A stretch of 64,000 nt of DNA from Sarcina ventriculi (GTDB lineage Bacteria; Bacillota; Clostridia; Clostridiales; Clostridiaceae). Under the pieces are notes generated by a model. It was not told where the DNA came from. It saw only the letters and a program-made list of their open reading frames with translations, and did not search any database. Shown here piece by piece: positions 7,336 to 16,011 of this stretch (within the stretch, counting starts at the first letter, position 1; every line of letters begins with the position of its first letter). Position numbers and translations under genes: made by a program. Where the stretch lies: NCBI RefSeq assembly GCF_900456775.1, contig NZ_UAUL01000001.1:682001-746000 (forward strand), in the 5' to 3' direction.

Positions 7336-8493
7336 TTATATAGCGCCTTCTAATATTTTTCTGCTTACATCTAAAGTTATTTTACCAGTTTCTGATAATG
7401 CTACTCTACCGTGATCCTTTAAGGCTTTAACTAAATGTTCAATTTCATCAAATTGTATACCATAATCAGATAGATGAGTTTTTATTCCTAATCCCTCAAA
7501 AAACTCTCTAGTTTTTTCAATAGCTAAATCTATTTTTTCATCATCACTACCGCTTGATATATTCCAAATTCTCTCTGCATATTGAACTAATTTATCATGT
7601 TTATCTTTTCTTGTTACATTCCAAAGAGATGGCAATACAATTGCAAGTGTTTTAGCATGATCTACTTCAAACATAGCTGTTATCTCATGACCAATTCTAT
7701 GAGTACTCCAATCAACAGGGACTCCAGCTCCTATAAGACCATTTAATCCCATAGTTGCACACCAAACAAGATTCGCTCTCGCATTATAATCTGTAGGATT
7801 TTCAACTGTAATTTTTCCAATTTCTATTAATGTTTTTAATATTCCTTCTGATGTTCTGTCTTGAAATCTTCCATCTACAGGATATGTCATATATTGTTCG
7901 CACACATGTACAAATGTATCAACAATCCCATTTGCAACTTGGGATTTTGGAAGAGAAAAAGTAAGTGTTGGATCTAATATTGAAAATTTAGGAAAAACTA
8001 AATCATTATAAAATGACCATTTTCCATAATTAAATGTAATAACTCCACCTCTATTCATTTCTGAACCTGTTGCTGGCAAAGTTACAACCATTCCTATAGG
8101 TATAGCTTTTTTTATTGCTGAAGTTTCTTTTCCAAATAATATATCTGAAGCTTCAATTCCTTCATAACATGCAGCAAGAGCTATAAATTTAGTTCCATCC
8201 ATTACAGAGCCACCACCAACTGCCAAAAGAAAGTCTATCTTTTCTCTTTTAACTATTTCTACAGCTTTCATCAATGTTTCATACTTAGGATTTGGCTCTA
8301 TTCCACCAAATTCAAAAATTTTTCTATTCCCTAAACCATTCATAACCTTTTCTAATGTTCCAAATTTCTTTACACTACCACCACCGTAAAGAATCAACAC
8401 TTTAGCATCTTTTTTTATAAGATTATCTAATTCATTTAATCTATCTTTTCCAAAAACTATCTTAGTTGGATTATAAAAATCAAAATTTAACAT
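7336..8493 (-). CDS. Iron-containing alcohol dehydrogenase (butanol dehydrogenase type)
   Basis: A 385-residue group III alcohol dehydrogenase, cytosolic, that reduces aldehydes to alcohols with NAD(P)H. The nucleotide-binding GGGSVMDGTKFIA segment (about residues 93-105) is present. The Fe ligands are also visible: the Asp and His of the VDTFVHVCEQY region (about 191-201) and the two His of GHEITAMFEVDHAKTLAI (about 262-279). Overall it resembles BdhA/BdhB/YqhD enzymes, and length is normal. A GAGGTGA site precedes the ATG. It is monocistronic. Cofactor and aldehyde preference cannot be read reliably. Confidence 0.9.
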   Translation of the reverse strand: MLNFDFYNPTKIVFGKDRLNELDNLIKKDAKVLILYGGGSVKKFGTLEKVMNGLGNRKIFEFGGIEPNPKYETLMKAVEIVKREKIDFLLAVGGGSVMDGTKFIALAACYEGIEASDILFGKETSAIKKAIPIGMVVTLPATGSEMNRGGVITFNYGKWSFYNDLVFPKFSILDPTLTFSLPKSQVANGIVDTFVHVCEQYMTYPVDGRFQDRTSEGILKTLIEIGKITVENPTDYNARANLVWCATMGLNGLIGAGVPVDWSTHRIGHEITAMFEVDHAKTLAIVLPSLWNVTRKDKHDKLVQYAERIWNISSGSDDEKIDLAIEKTREFFEGLGIKTHLSDYGIQFDEIEHLVKALKDHGRVALSETGKITLDVSRKILEGAI

Positions 8494-8652
8494 TTTATTT
8501 CACCTCTATCGTACAAAAATATTATGTAATTCATTTTAACATTATCTATAATTAAATATTTCACTTAATTATATCAATTTATTCGCTAATGAACAACTTT
8601 CACTATCAAACGATATATTTACTTTATAACCTGTCCCAATCATTTAATAAAA

Positions 8653-8680
8653 ATTAGTATAGGCCATAGCCTATACTAAT
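8653..8680 (-). terminator. Intrinsic terminator of amt
   Basis: A perfect 12-bp stem (ATTAGTATAGGC and its complement) with a 4-base loop; TTTTTA follows on the minus strand. Confidence 0.85.
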
Positions 8681-8684
8681 CTCT

Positions 8685-9893
8685 TTATTCTTCTACTGAA
8701 AATTTTTCATGTAAAAGATTCTTATCTAAACCTTCTTTTTGAACTTCTGGACTCACCCTTATAGTTCCAGTCATATCGCATATTTTTAATATTACAAATG
8801 TCAGTATAAATGAATATGCTGCTACAATAATAACTCCATAAAGTTGAACTATGAATTGATTAAAACTTGCACTAATTCCATTAACCGCACTAACTGCAAA
8901 TAATCCTATTAAAAGAGTGCCTATAAATCCACCCATGCCATGCACTCCCCAAACATCTAAAGCATCATCTAATTTTAATGATTTTGCTAAATGAACAAAT
9001 ATAAAACAGGCCACAGCTGCTATAATACCAATAAATACTGATCCTTGTGGTGTTACATAACCTGAACATGGTGTTATTGTTGCAAGACCAGCAACAGCTC
9101 CTGTTATAAATTCTACTATCGAGAAATGCTTTTCTTTAATATAACTTATTATAACCCAAACTATAGATGCAAATCCCGCAGCTATTCCAGTATTTGTGAA
9201 AGCTAAAGCAGCAGTTTCCCCTCCTGCTAAAGCTCCTCCTGAATTAAATCCAAACCATCCAAATAATAAAATGGCTCCACCAATTAGTACAAGCGCTATA
9301 TTTCCAGGACCTTTGTGAGGTCTAACAGTTCTTTTTCCTAAGAATAATATTGCTGCTAAAGCTCCAAAACCTGCTGTCGTATGTATTACGGTTCCTCCAG
9401 CATAATCTACAAATCCCCATTTTGCTAAAAAACCGCCTCCCCATACCCAATGTGCTACTGGGAAGTAAATAACTATCATCCAAAGAACTAAAAATTTTAT
9501 CCATCCAACTATATTCATTCTATTAGCAAAAGCCCCTGTCATAAGAGGCGCTGTTATAATAGCAAACATCAATTGATACATAAAATACATTAAAAAGGGT
9601 ATTCTAGAACCATAAATGGGATTTACTGTAAAATCAACTCCTTTTAACATAAAATATTGCGATATATCACCTATAAATCCTCCAATGTCTCTTCCAAAAA
9701 CTAATGAAAATCCACCTAAGGTCCACATAACAGTTACTACTCCTATAGCAATGAATGAGTACATCATCATTGTTAATGAATTTCTTTTTTCTACGAGACC
9801 TCCATAAAAAAAGGCTAAACCTGGTGTCATCAAAAATACAAGAACTGTAGTCACTACCATAAAAGCTACGTCTCCATTGTTTATTGTAGGCAT
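8685..9893 (-). CDS. amt: Ammonium transporter
   Basis: A 402-residue Amt/MEP/Rh-family channel protein with about 11 membrane helices. Family hallmarks are visible: FYGGLVEKRN near the N-terminus, the DYAGGTVIHTTAGFGALAA signature (about 164-182) with the first pore histidine, and the second pore histidine in DVWGVHGMGG (about 313-322). It conducts ammonium or ammonia across the cell membrane. No glnB/glnK regulator lies next to it, although Amt is commonly paired with one. It lies just downstream of the urease operon but has its own ribosome binding site (AAAGGAGAG), and a strong hairpin separates the two. The linked function is handling ammonium that urease makes. Confidence 0.95.
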   Translation of the reverse strand: MPTINNGDVAFMVVTTVLVFLMTPGLAFFYGGLVEKRNSLTMMMYSFIAIGVVTVMWTLGGFSLVFGRDIGGFIGDISQYFMLKGVDFTVNPIYGSRIPFLMYFMYQLMFAIITAPLMTGAFANRMNIVGWIKFLVLWMIVIYFPVAHWVWGGGFLAKWGFVDYAGGTVIHTTAGFGALAAILFLGKRTVRPHKGPGNIALVLIGGAILLFGWFGFNSGGALAGGETAALAFTNTGIAAGFASIVWVIISYIKEKHFSIVEFITGAVAGLATITPCSGYVTPQGSVFIGIIAAVACFIFVHLAKSLKLDDALDVWGVHGMGGFIGTLLIGLFAVSAVNGISASFNQFIVQLYGVIIVAAYSFILTFVILKICDMTGTIRVSPEVQKEGLDKNLLHEKFSVEE

Positions 9894-10106
9894 TTTAATC
9901 TCTCCTTTTCTACAACTAATTATTAAAATTTTATTTTATTATAATTATCATTAGTATGAGTCAAAAAAATTGTTCACATAATTAAACATTAAAATACTAT
10001 GCAATATATAGTATTTCCTAAAATATAAAATAAATGTATTTATTTATAGAAAGCACTTATATCGCCCAAAAATAATAATATCCTCTATGCCTTACTAAAA
10101 TTATTT

Positions 10107-10143
10107 AAAAAATAAAGACGTAAAATTTACGTCCTTATTTTTT
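10107..10143 (-). terminator. Intrinsic terminator of the urease operon
   Basis: The GACGTAAA stem extended by A/T pairs is flanked by T-runs on both sides. It separates ureD from amt. Confidence 0.85.
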
Positions 10144-10157
10144 AACTCTTATAAAGA

Positions 10158-11003
10158 TTAAAGCTTTCTAATTATAAAATCCTCAGATTTTAATACATTA
10201 TTTCTTATGTAATTATGACAAAACAGAATTATCTTTTCTATTTCTTGAGTTAAATTACCCATTATTCTAACTATGAATCCATTAACTTCTATTGAAGATA
10301 TACCTACATTTACATCTAAATTAAGTTCATTAATTTTATTCCTTAATTTTTCAATAATTTTTTCATCTATATTGTTATTTATAATAATTAACGTTGCAAA
10401 ATTTTTATACCCTTCCATAAAACCTAAAGCCTCTACATTATCTTCTTTAGGATTTATTATCATATTATCAGATAGAACAAGATTATCATCTACATATATA
10501 TCAGTTTTCAACCTAGCCCTTCTATATTGAAATCTTTTTTTATCTGGCGACCATCCAGAAGTTATTCCATCTGTATATATTAAAGTCGAACTTTTAGTCA
10601 TATATATTTTATTTTCTTGTTTATATTTTGCATCTTTATAAAGAATTACAGGGTCGTTTATATACTCTAATATACTGTTTTCATGAAGCCTTATTATTGT
10701 TTCCTGTAAAGATTCAATATCATTTTCACATTTATAAACTTTATTAGCAGCTTGAGTTGTTAGCACCGCTCTCGTATCTTTTTTTAGCTCTACTAATATG
10801 TTATAGTATTCACCTTCAACAACTCCTCCGCCTAACTGCATTAAAAAATATGTAGGAATTTGTTCTGAACCTATATTAATCTTAGGAGACAATTTAAAAA
10901 CTCCTGTAAAATATTTTTTAGAGGCTATTGTTTTATCATTTAATCTTTCTAAGACTAAATCTATAACTCCCGCTTTCCTTTTTGTATTTATTGCGTTTTT
11001 CAT
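10158..11003 (-). CDS. ureD: Urease accessory protein UreD
   Basis: A 281-residue UreD (UreH) protein, the scaffold that joins UreF and UreG on apo-urease during nickel insertion. The family pattern is visible in MQLGGGVVEGEYYNI (about residues 56-70), the TTQAANKVYKC segment (about 86-96) and the later NDPVILYKDAKYKQ region. It is the last gene of the operon, beginning three bases after ureG. The sequence is divergent, as is normal for UreD, but position and motifs agree. Confidence 0.93.
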   Translation of the reverse strand: MKNAINTKRKAGVIDLVLERLNDKTIASKKYFTGVFKLSPKINIGSEQIPTYFLMQLGGGVVEGEYYNILVELKKDTRAVLTTQAANKVYKCENDIESLQETIIRLHENSILEYINDPVILYKDAKYKQENKIYMTKSSTLIYTDGITSGWSPDKKRFQYRRARLKTDIYVDDNLVLSDNMIINPKEDNVEALGFMEGYKNFATLIIINNNIDEKIIEKLRNKINELNLDVNVGISSIEVNGFIVRIMGNLTQEIEKIILFCHNYIRNNVLKSEDFIIRKL

Positions 11004-11006
11004 AAC

Positions 11007-11618
11007 CTAAGAAATCCCCTCTAAAAGGCAATTTTTCTTAATCCAATTTAATACTTCCAAAACTCCAGAATCATTTTTAAGATTCGTAAATATAAAATCT
11101 TTCTGCCCTCTAAATGCTAAAGTATCTTCTCTCATAACATCTAAATTTGCTCCAACATAAGGGGCTAAATCAATTTTATTTATAATAAATAAATCACTTT
11201 TTATCATTCCTTGACCTGCTTTTCTTGGAATTTTTTCACCTTGAGCAACATCTATTATATATATTGAAAAATCAACTAAATCTGGACTAAATGTAGCAGC
11301 TAAATTATCTCCTCCGCTTTCTAAAAACAATATATCTAAATCTTTAAACCTAGATTTCATCTCGTCTATTGCTGCAAAATTCATCGATGCATCTTCTCTA
11401 ATTGCCGTATGAGGACATCCTCCTGTTTCAACTCCCATGATTCTATCTTCTGACAAAACGGAGTTTTTAACCATAAACTTTGCATCTTCCTTAGTATAAA
11501 TATCATTTGTTATAACCGCACAACTATAATCATTATTTATCATTCTTGTCAATCTTTCTATAAGAAGGGTTTTTCCACTCCCAACTGGACCACCAACCCC
11601 TATTATTACTGGTTTCAT
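11007..11618 (-). CDS. ureG: Urease accessory GTPase UreG
   Basis: A 203-residue SIMIBI-class GTPase that delivers nickel to urease with GTP hydrolysis. The Walker A motif GGPVGSGKT (about residues 9-17), the metal-binding CPH motif in [13 protein letters not shown] (about 65-77), the ESGGDNL switch and the NKID base-recognition motif (about 151-154) are all present. It has normal length, lies 30 bases after ureF and is directly followed by ureD. Confidence 0.97.
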   Translation of the reverse strand: MKPVIIGVGGPVGSGKTLLIERLTRMINNDYSCAVITNDIYTKEDAKFMVKNSVLSEDRIMGVETGGCPHTAIREDASMNFAAIDEMKSRFKDLDILFLESGGDNLAATFSPDLVDFSIYIIDVAQGEKIPRKAGQGMIKSDLFIINKIDLAPYVGANLDVMREDTLAFRGQKDFIFTNLKNDSGVLEVLNWIKKNCLLEGIS

Positions 11619-11648
11619 CCCTAAACCTCCCTTAAATATTTATGAATT

Positions 11649-12368
11649 TTAAGACATAAAAAGTCTAAAGGTTAACGTTTCATGATTTATTTGTGATAAT
11701 TCGATTCCAGGTATACTTACTCCAAAATAATCATATTCTGTCCTATTTATAATTTCATATAATTCCTCTAAAATTTCTATAAATTTCTTTAAAAGAATTT
11801 GCCCATCTTTTTGACCAAGTGGAATAGTTCTGACTGCATTTTGAATAAGAGTTGATATTGTACTGTATATATAATATATAATTGCCTCTTTGACAGTAAA
11901 ATTTAAACTATACATAAGCATTCCAAAAACTATTGATGGATGACCAAAAGCTTTTTTATTTTTTATATCATGTTCATAGACTCTTATTTCTTCACAATTA
12001 TAAAGTTCTAAAAACATTTTTATCATTCTACTTGCAACAAGTTTATTTCCATTTCTGCTCTCTTTTGCTATGGTTTGAACAGTTATTTTTCTATCTAAAT
12101 CTAAAATACCTTTAAAATCTTTTTTATCTAACAACTCATATAGCATTTTTATACACATTCCATCTGAATATATAAATTGTTTTGTTAAATAAGTAGTTAG
12201 CCATTTTGCAAAAGTATCTGTATTATGTACTCTATCATCTCTTAAATAAGTTTCCATTCCATAAGAATGATTAAAAGAACCTATGGGAAAATTTGAATCG
12301 CACAATTGTATTATTCTTAAAACTTCCAATATATGTGTATCTTTAGTGTCTATGTTCAAACTCAACAT
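11649..12368 (-). CDS. ureF: Urease accessory protein UreF
   Basis: A 239-residue all-helical UreF, which joins UreD and UreG and controls the GTPase. The family start LCDSNFPIGSFNHSYGMET (about residues 22-40) is clear, as is the later RTIPLGQKDGQ stretch. The ATG at 12368 lies 26 bases inside the end of ureE, so the two are probably translationally coupled. Confidence 0.93.
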   Translation of the reverse strand: MLSLNIDTKDTHILEVLRIIQLCDSNFPIGSFNHSYGMETYLRDDRVHNTDTFAKWLTTYLTKQFIYSDGMCIKMLYELLDKKDFKGILDLDRKITVQTIAKESRNGNKLVASRMIKMFLELYNCEEIRVYEHDIKNKKAFGHPSIVFGMLMYSLNFTVKEAIIYYIYSTISTLIQNAVRTIPLGQKDGQILLKKFIEILEELYEIINRTEYDYFGVSIPGIELSQINHETLTFRLFMS

Positions 12369-12807
12369 GTCTAAACGCCTTTTCTAATACTCTATTTTCT
12401 CTAGAGTAATTTATGTTATCGTGTTTTAATTTATCTTCAACTAAATTATCATACTCTACAATCATAGTATCATTTTCAAACTGCGCTGGTAGATGTCTAT
12501 TCCCAAGGGCGTGAGCTATTTTTCCCATTTCATTTATAGATTTTGGTTTTATTACTAAAATATCATTGCTTTCATATTGAACTATAACCAAATTATGACC
12601 ATCATTTAATAAAATATCCCCATTATTTAAAGTTTTCCCTTTATCTAAAGATATTCCATATTCGTGACCATGATCCGACGTAACCCTTATTATTCTTTTT
12701 AATAAATCATCGCTTTTTAGAATAATTTTTTCTACATGATAATTATTTATATTCTCTATATCTTTTATATTTCCTAATACCCTTTCAAAAACCATTTTAT
12801 TCTCCAA
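12343..12807 (-). CDS. ureE: Urease accessory nickel metallochaperone UreE
   Basis: A 154-residue UreE, the nickel chaperone that hands metal to UreG. The GYISLDKG-like segment (here GISLDKGKTLNNGD) and the LGNRHLPAQFEND motif (about residues 100-112), with its conserved metal histidine, are typical. The C-terminus ends HVEFEHRH, a short His tail instead of the long His-rich tail of some enterobacteria. The 3' end overlaps ureF by 26 bases. It is separated from ureC by 58 bases that hold a perfect hairpin. Confidence 0.93.
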   Translation of the reverse strand: MENKMVFERVLGNIKDIENINNYHVEKIILKSDDLLKRIIRVTSDHGHEYGISLDKGKTLNNGDILLNDGHNLVIVQYESNDILVIKPKSINEMGKIAHALGNRHLPAQFENDTMIVEYDNLVEDKLKHDNINYSRENRVLEKAFRHVEFEHRH

Positions 12808-12822
12808 TCTTAATTATTTTAA

Positions 12823-12855
12823 TTATGCTTATCACACATAATGTGATAAGCATAA
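12823..12855 (-). repeat. Intercistronic perfect hairpin between ureC and ureE
   Basis: TTATGCTTATCACA (12823-12836) and its exact complement (12842-12855) flank a 5-base loop. No T-run follows on the minus strand, so it is more likely an mRNA processing or stability element than a terminator. Confidence 0.7.
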
Positions 12856-12865
12856 AATATTTATA

Positions 12866-14599
12866 TTAGAATAAGAAATATCTTTGAGTGAGTGGTAAAC
12901 ATTTTGCTGGCTCACAAGTTATAAGTTCTCCATCAACTTTAACATCATAAGTTTGAGGATCTACTTCTAATGACTTTGGTATTACATCATTCAATTTCAT
13001 ATCTCTCTTAGTTAAGTTTCTTATATTTTTAACAGGCAATACCATATTATCTAAATTTAATTTCTCTTTTATGCCATTTTCAATAGACGCTTGAGAAACA
13101 AATGTTGCACAAGTAGTAGTTTTGGCTTTTCCATAAGCTCCAAACATATATCTTAAAAGCACTGGTTCACAAGTTGGAATTGATGCATTGGCTTCTCCCA
13201 TAACAGCTAAGCTAACCATTCCTCCTTTAATTATCATCTTTGGTTTAGCACCAAAAAATGCTGGTTCCCAAAGAACTAAATCAGCCATTTTACCTTTTTC
13301 AACTGAACCTACATATTCATTTATTCCATGTGCTATAGCTGGATTTATTGTATACTTAGCAACATATCTTTTAACTCTGTTATTATCATTTTGTTCCGTA
13401 TCATTACATCCACAAGAACATTTCAATGGTCCTCTTTGAAGTTTCATTTTTGAAGCTGTTTGCCATGTTCTAGTTATAACCTCACCAATTCTTCCCATAG
13501 CCATTGTGTCCGAACTCATAATACTAAATATTCCTAAATCATGTAATATATCTTCTGCTGCTATTGTTTGCTTTCTAATTCTTGAATCAGCAAAAGCTAC
13601 ATCCTCTGGAACCTTAGCATCTAAATGATGACAAACCATAAGCATATCTAAATGTTCTGCTATAGTATTTACTGTATATGGTTTTGTTGGGTTTGTTGAT
13701 GCTGGCAATACATTTACTTGACCAGACATTTTTAATATATCAGGCGCATGACCACCACCTGCACCTTCTGTATGATATGTATGAATTGTTCTTCCGCTAA
13801 TTGCTTCTATTGTATGTTCAACGAAGCCACCTTCATTTAATGTATCTGTATGAATTGCAACTTGAACATCATATTTATCAGCTGCTTGAAGCGAATACTC
13901 TATTGCAGATTTAGTTGCACCCCAGTCTTCATGAATTTTAAGACCACAAGCACCAGCTTCTATTTGCTCAGCATTAACCTCTATATTAGCTCCACTTCCT
14001 TTTCCTAAAAAGCCCATATTTATTGGAAGCCCTTCAGCTGATTCTATCATTTTCTCAATATTCCATGCACCAGGTGATGCAGTTGTAGCATTAGTTCCAT
14101 CATTAGGACCAGTTCCTCCACCTATAATTGTAGTTATTCCACCATGAAGGGCTGTTTCAACTAAATCTGGACTTATATAATGAACATGAGTGTCTATTCC
14201 ACCAGCTGTTAAAATAAGCCCCTCACCAGCTAATGCCTCTGTACTAACACCAACTATAAAGTCAACATTATCCATTCCATGAGGATTTCCACCTTTACCA
14301 ATAGCAGCTATTTTACCATCTTTTATACCAATATCTGCTTTATATATTCCTGTATAATCAACAACGGTAACACCTGTTATTATAAGGTCGACAACTAATG
14401 GATTCTTTCTAGTCTCAATAGAGTTTTGACCCATTCCATCTCTTAAAGATTTACCTCCTCCAAATTTGCATTCATCTCCATAGCTAGTTAAATCTTTTTC
14501 TATTTCTATAAAAAGATCTGTATCTCCAAGTCTTATCTTATCGCCTACAGTAGGACCGAATAATTGTGAATAACGTTTTCTATCTATTTCAAAACTCAT
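12866..14599 (-). CDS. ureC: Urease alpha subunit (catalytic)
   Basis: A 577-residue catalytic subunit that hydrolyses urea to ammonia and carbamate at a di-nickel site. Visible are the first His pair in [10 protein letters not shown] (about residues 137-146), the lysine that is carbamylated to bridge the nickels in GLKIHEDWG (about 220), further nickel ligands in [11 protein letters not shown] and [13 protein letters not shown], the flap region [12 protein letters not shown] and the nickel ligand Asp in SSDTMAMG. The C-terminus is the standard QRYFLF. One oddity is KCSCGC at about residues 393-398, where most UreC have an acidic or polar loop without Cys. The ATG overlaps the ureB stop by one base, so ureB and ureC are coupled. 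Confidence 0.97.
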   Translation of the reverse strand: MSFEIDRKRYSQLFGPTVGDKIRLGDTDLFIEIEKDLTSYGDECKFGGGKSLRDGMGQNSIETRKNPLVVDLIITGVTVVDYTGIYKADIGIKDGKIAAIGKGGNPHGMDNVDFIVGVSTEALAGEGLILTAGGIDTHVHYISPDLVETALHGGITTIIGGGTGPNDGTNATTASPGAWNIEKMIESAEGLPINMGFLGKGSGANIEVNAEQIEAGACGLKIHEDWGATKSAIEYSLQAADKYDVQVAIHTDTLNEGGFVEHTIEAISGRTIHTYHTEGAGGGHAPDILKMSGQVNVLPASTNPTKPYTVNTIAEHLDMLMVCHHLDAKVPEDVAFADSRIRKQTIAAEDILHDLGIFSIMSSDTMAMGRIGEVITRTWQTASKMKLQRGPLKCSCGCNDTEQNDNNRVKRYVAKYTINPAIAHGINEYVGSVEKGKMADLVLWEPAFFGAKPKMIIKGGMVSLAVMGEANASIPTCEPVLLRYMFGAYGKAKTTTCATFVSQASIENGIKEKLNLDNMVLPVKNIRNLTKRDMKLNDVIPKSLEVDPQTYDVKVDGELITCEPAKCLPLTQRYFLF

Positions 14600-14922
14600 T
14601 AATCTCTTCCTCCTTTATCTAAGAATCCATCAACTTTATTATTTAAGCCATAAACTCTTCTAGTTCCACCAATGTCTATAAGCTTAACTATTTTATCATC
14701 CCCTGGCTCAAATCTAACAGCAGTTCCTGCAGGTATATCTAATCTTTTTCCATATGCTTTTTGCCTATCAAAATCTAATTGATCATTAACTTCATAAAAA
14801 TGAAAATGTGAACCAACTTGAATTGGTCTATCACCATCATTAACAACTCTAAGTTCTATTGCTTCTTTCCCTTCATTATATTTAATTGACTCTTTCGCTA
14901 ATATGTATTCTCCTGGTATCAT
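14599..14922 (-). CDS. ureB: Urease beta subunit
   Basis: A 107-residue beta subunit, a structural part of the urease trimer. The family motif [11 protein letters not shown] (about residues 37-47), the [19 protein letters not shown] stretch (about 58-76) and the terminal region [10 protein letters not shown] are all present. The gene is separate from ureA and ureC (three-gene bacterial arrangement), lies 17 bases behind ureA and overlaps ureC by one base (TAATG). Confidence 0.97.
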   Translation of the reverse strand: MIPGEYILAKESIKYNEGKEAIELRVVNDGDRPIQVGSHFHFYEVNDQLDFDRQKAYGKRLDIPAGTAVRFEPGDDKIVKLIDIGGTRRVYGLNNKVDGFLDKGGRD

Positions 14923-14939
14923 TGTACTCTAACCTCCTT

Positions 14940-15242
14940 TTATTGAATCGGATCATGAACTGTCACAAGTTTTGTTCCATCTGGAAATGTACATTCAACT
15001 TGAACAGTGTGAACCATCTCTGGTACCCCTTCCATAACTTGATCTCTCTTTAATATATTTCTACATTCATCCATTAATTGTTCTACCATTTTCCCCTCTC
15101 TAGCACCTTCCATTATTTCATCTGTAATGATAGCAACAGACTCTGGATAATTAAGTTTTAATCCTTTTTCAAGCCTTTTTCTTGCAACCTGTGCAGCAAC
15201 AAAAACCATAAGTTTTTCTTGCTCTCTCATTGTTAATCTCAT
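14940..15242 (-). CDS. ureA: Urease gamma subunit
   Basis: A 100-residue gamma subunit, the first gene of the operon. It carries the family pattern [19 protein letters not shown] at the N-terminus, [21 protein letters not shown] (about 26-46) and the C-terminal VTVHDPIQ. An AGGAGG-type site (from TCCTCC near 15250) precedes the ATG. The upstream 219 bases are shared with the divergent ureI-like gene and must hold both promoters. Confidence 0.97.
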   Translation of the reverse strand: MRLTMREQEKLMVFVAAQVARKRLEKGLKLNYPESVAIITDEIMEGAREGKMVEQLMDECRNILKRDQVMEGVPEMVHTVQVECTFPDGTKLVTVHDPIQ

Positions 15243-15461
15243 TTTTACTCCTCCTTCTTATACTATTATTTTATAGATTATATGACATAATTTTATTTTC
15301 CTAAATAAAAGTTAACTCTATAAACTATCCCCTATTAATATTTCCATTTTATTGATTATATATGTATTTATTCTTAAAAATTTTTAATTTTGAGTATTAT
15401 TATTCTTCTTTAAACACAAAATAACTAAAATAATTTTTTTATTTAAAAGGAGGATTTTAAA

Positions 15462-15977
15462 ATGTTAGGAGTAGTTCTTTTATATGTTGGTATTGTACTT
15501 ATAAGTAATGGTATCGCTAGACTTAGTAAAATTGACCCCCGCTCTCAATCAATCATGAATTTATTTACAGGAGGTTTATCAGTAATAGCAAATATAATAA
15601 CTATTGTATTTGGAGAATTTTTAACATCTAGAAGTGATTTTTACGCCGCTGCTACTGGACTATTGTTTGGTTTTACCTATCTTTATATAGCACTTAACGG
15701 TATCTTTAAGTTAGATCAAAGATTATATGGTTGGTATTCTCTATTTGTTGCAATTAACTCAATTCCAGCTGGACTTATTAGCTTTTTCTCTGGCGGATTT
15801 TTTAATATAAGCATGGCTATAATTTGGTGGTTGTGGGGTCTTTTATGGCTTACTGGTTGGATAGAAACAGTCTTAAAGATAAATTTAGGGAAATCAGTTG
15901 GCTATTTATCAGTCTTTGAAGGGATTGTAACGGCTTGGATACCAGGATTTTTAATGTTAGCAGGATTATGGGGTTAA
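15462..15977 (+). CDS. ureI: UreI/AmiS-family urea channel
   Basis: A 171-residue membrane protein with about six or seven helices, of the AmiS/UreI family of proton-gated or constitutive urea/amide channels. Family-type motifs include FLTSRSDFYAAATGLLFGFTYL (split here around residues 54-75) and the Trp-rich IIWWLWGLLWLTGWIE segment (about 121-136). It is divergent from ureABCEFGD with a shared promoter region, preceded by AAAAGGAGGA. It should bring urea in for the cytosolic urease. I see no clear periplasmic His series, so acid gating as in Helicobacter is not implied. Confidence 0.88.
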   Translation: MLGVVLLYVGIVLISNGIARLSKIDPRSQSIMNLFTGGLSVIANIITIVFGEFLTSRSDFYAAATGLLFGFTYLYIALNGIFKLDQRLYGWYSLFVAINSIPAGLISFFSGGFFNISMAIIWWLWGLLWLTGWIETVLKINLGKSVGYLSVFEGIVTAWIPGFLMLAGLWG

Positions 15978-15978
15978 T

Positions 15979-16010
15979 AAAAAAGAGATGCATACTGCAT
16001 CTCTTTTTTT
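15979..16010. terminator. Bidirectional terminator between ureI and the radical SAM gene
   Basis: AAAAAGAGATGCA and its complement around a TAC loop, with T-runs on both strands. It serves the two converging genes. Confidence 0.9.
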
Positions 16011-16011
16011 A

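Noticed and set aside
13188..13439. Open frame antisense to ureC
   Set aside because: It lies fully within the intact, strongly conserved ureC and has no start signals; it is a shadow of the real gene.
15243..15461. GlnR/TnrA site in the ureA-ureI promoter region
   Set aside because: No TGTnAn7TnACA-type palindrome could be found.
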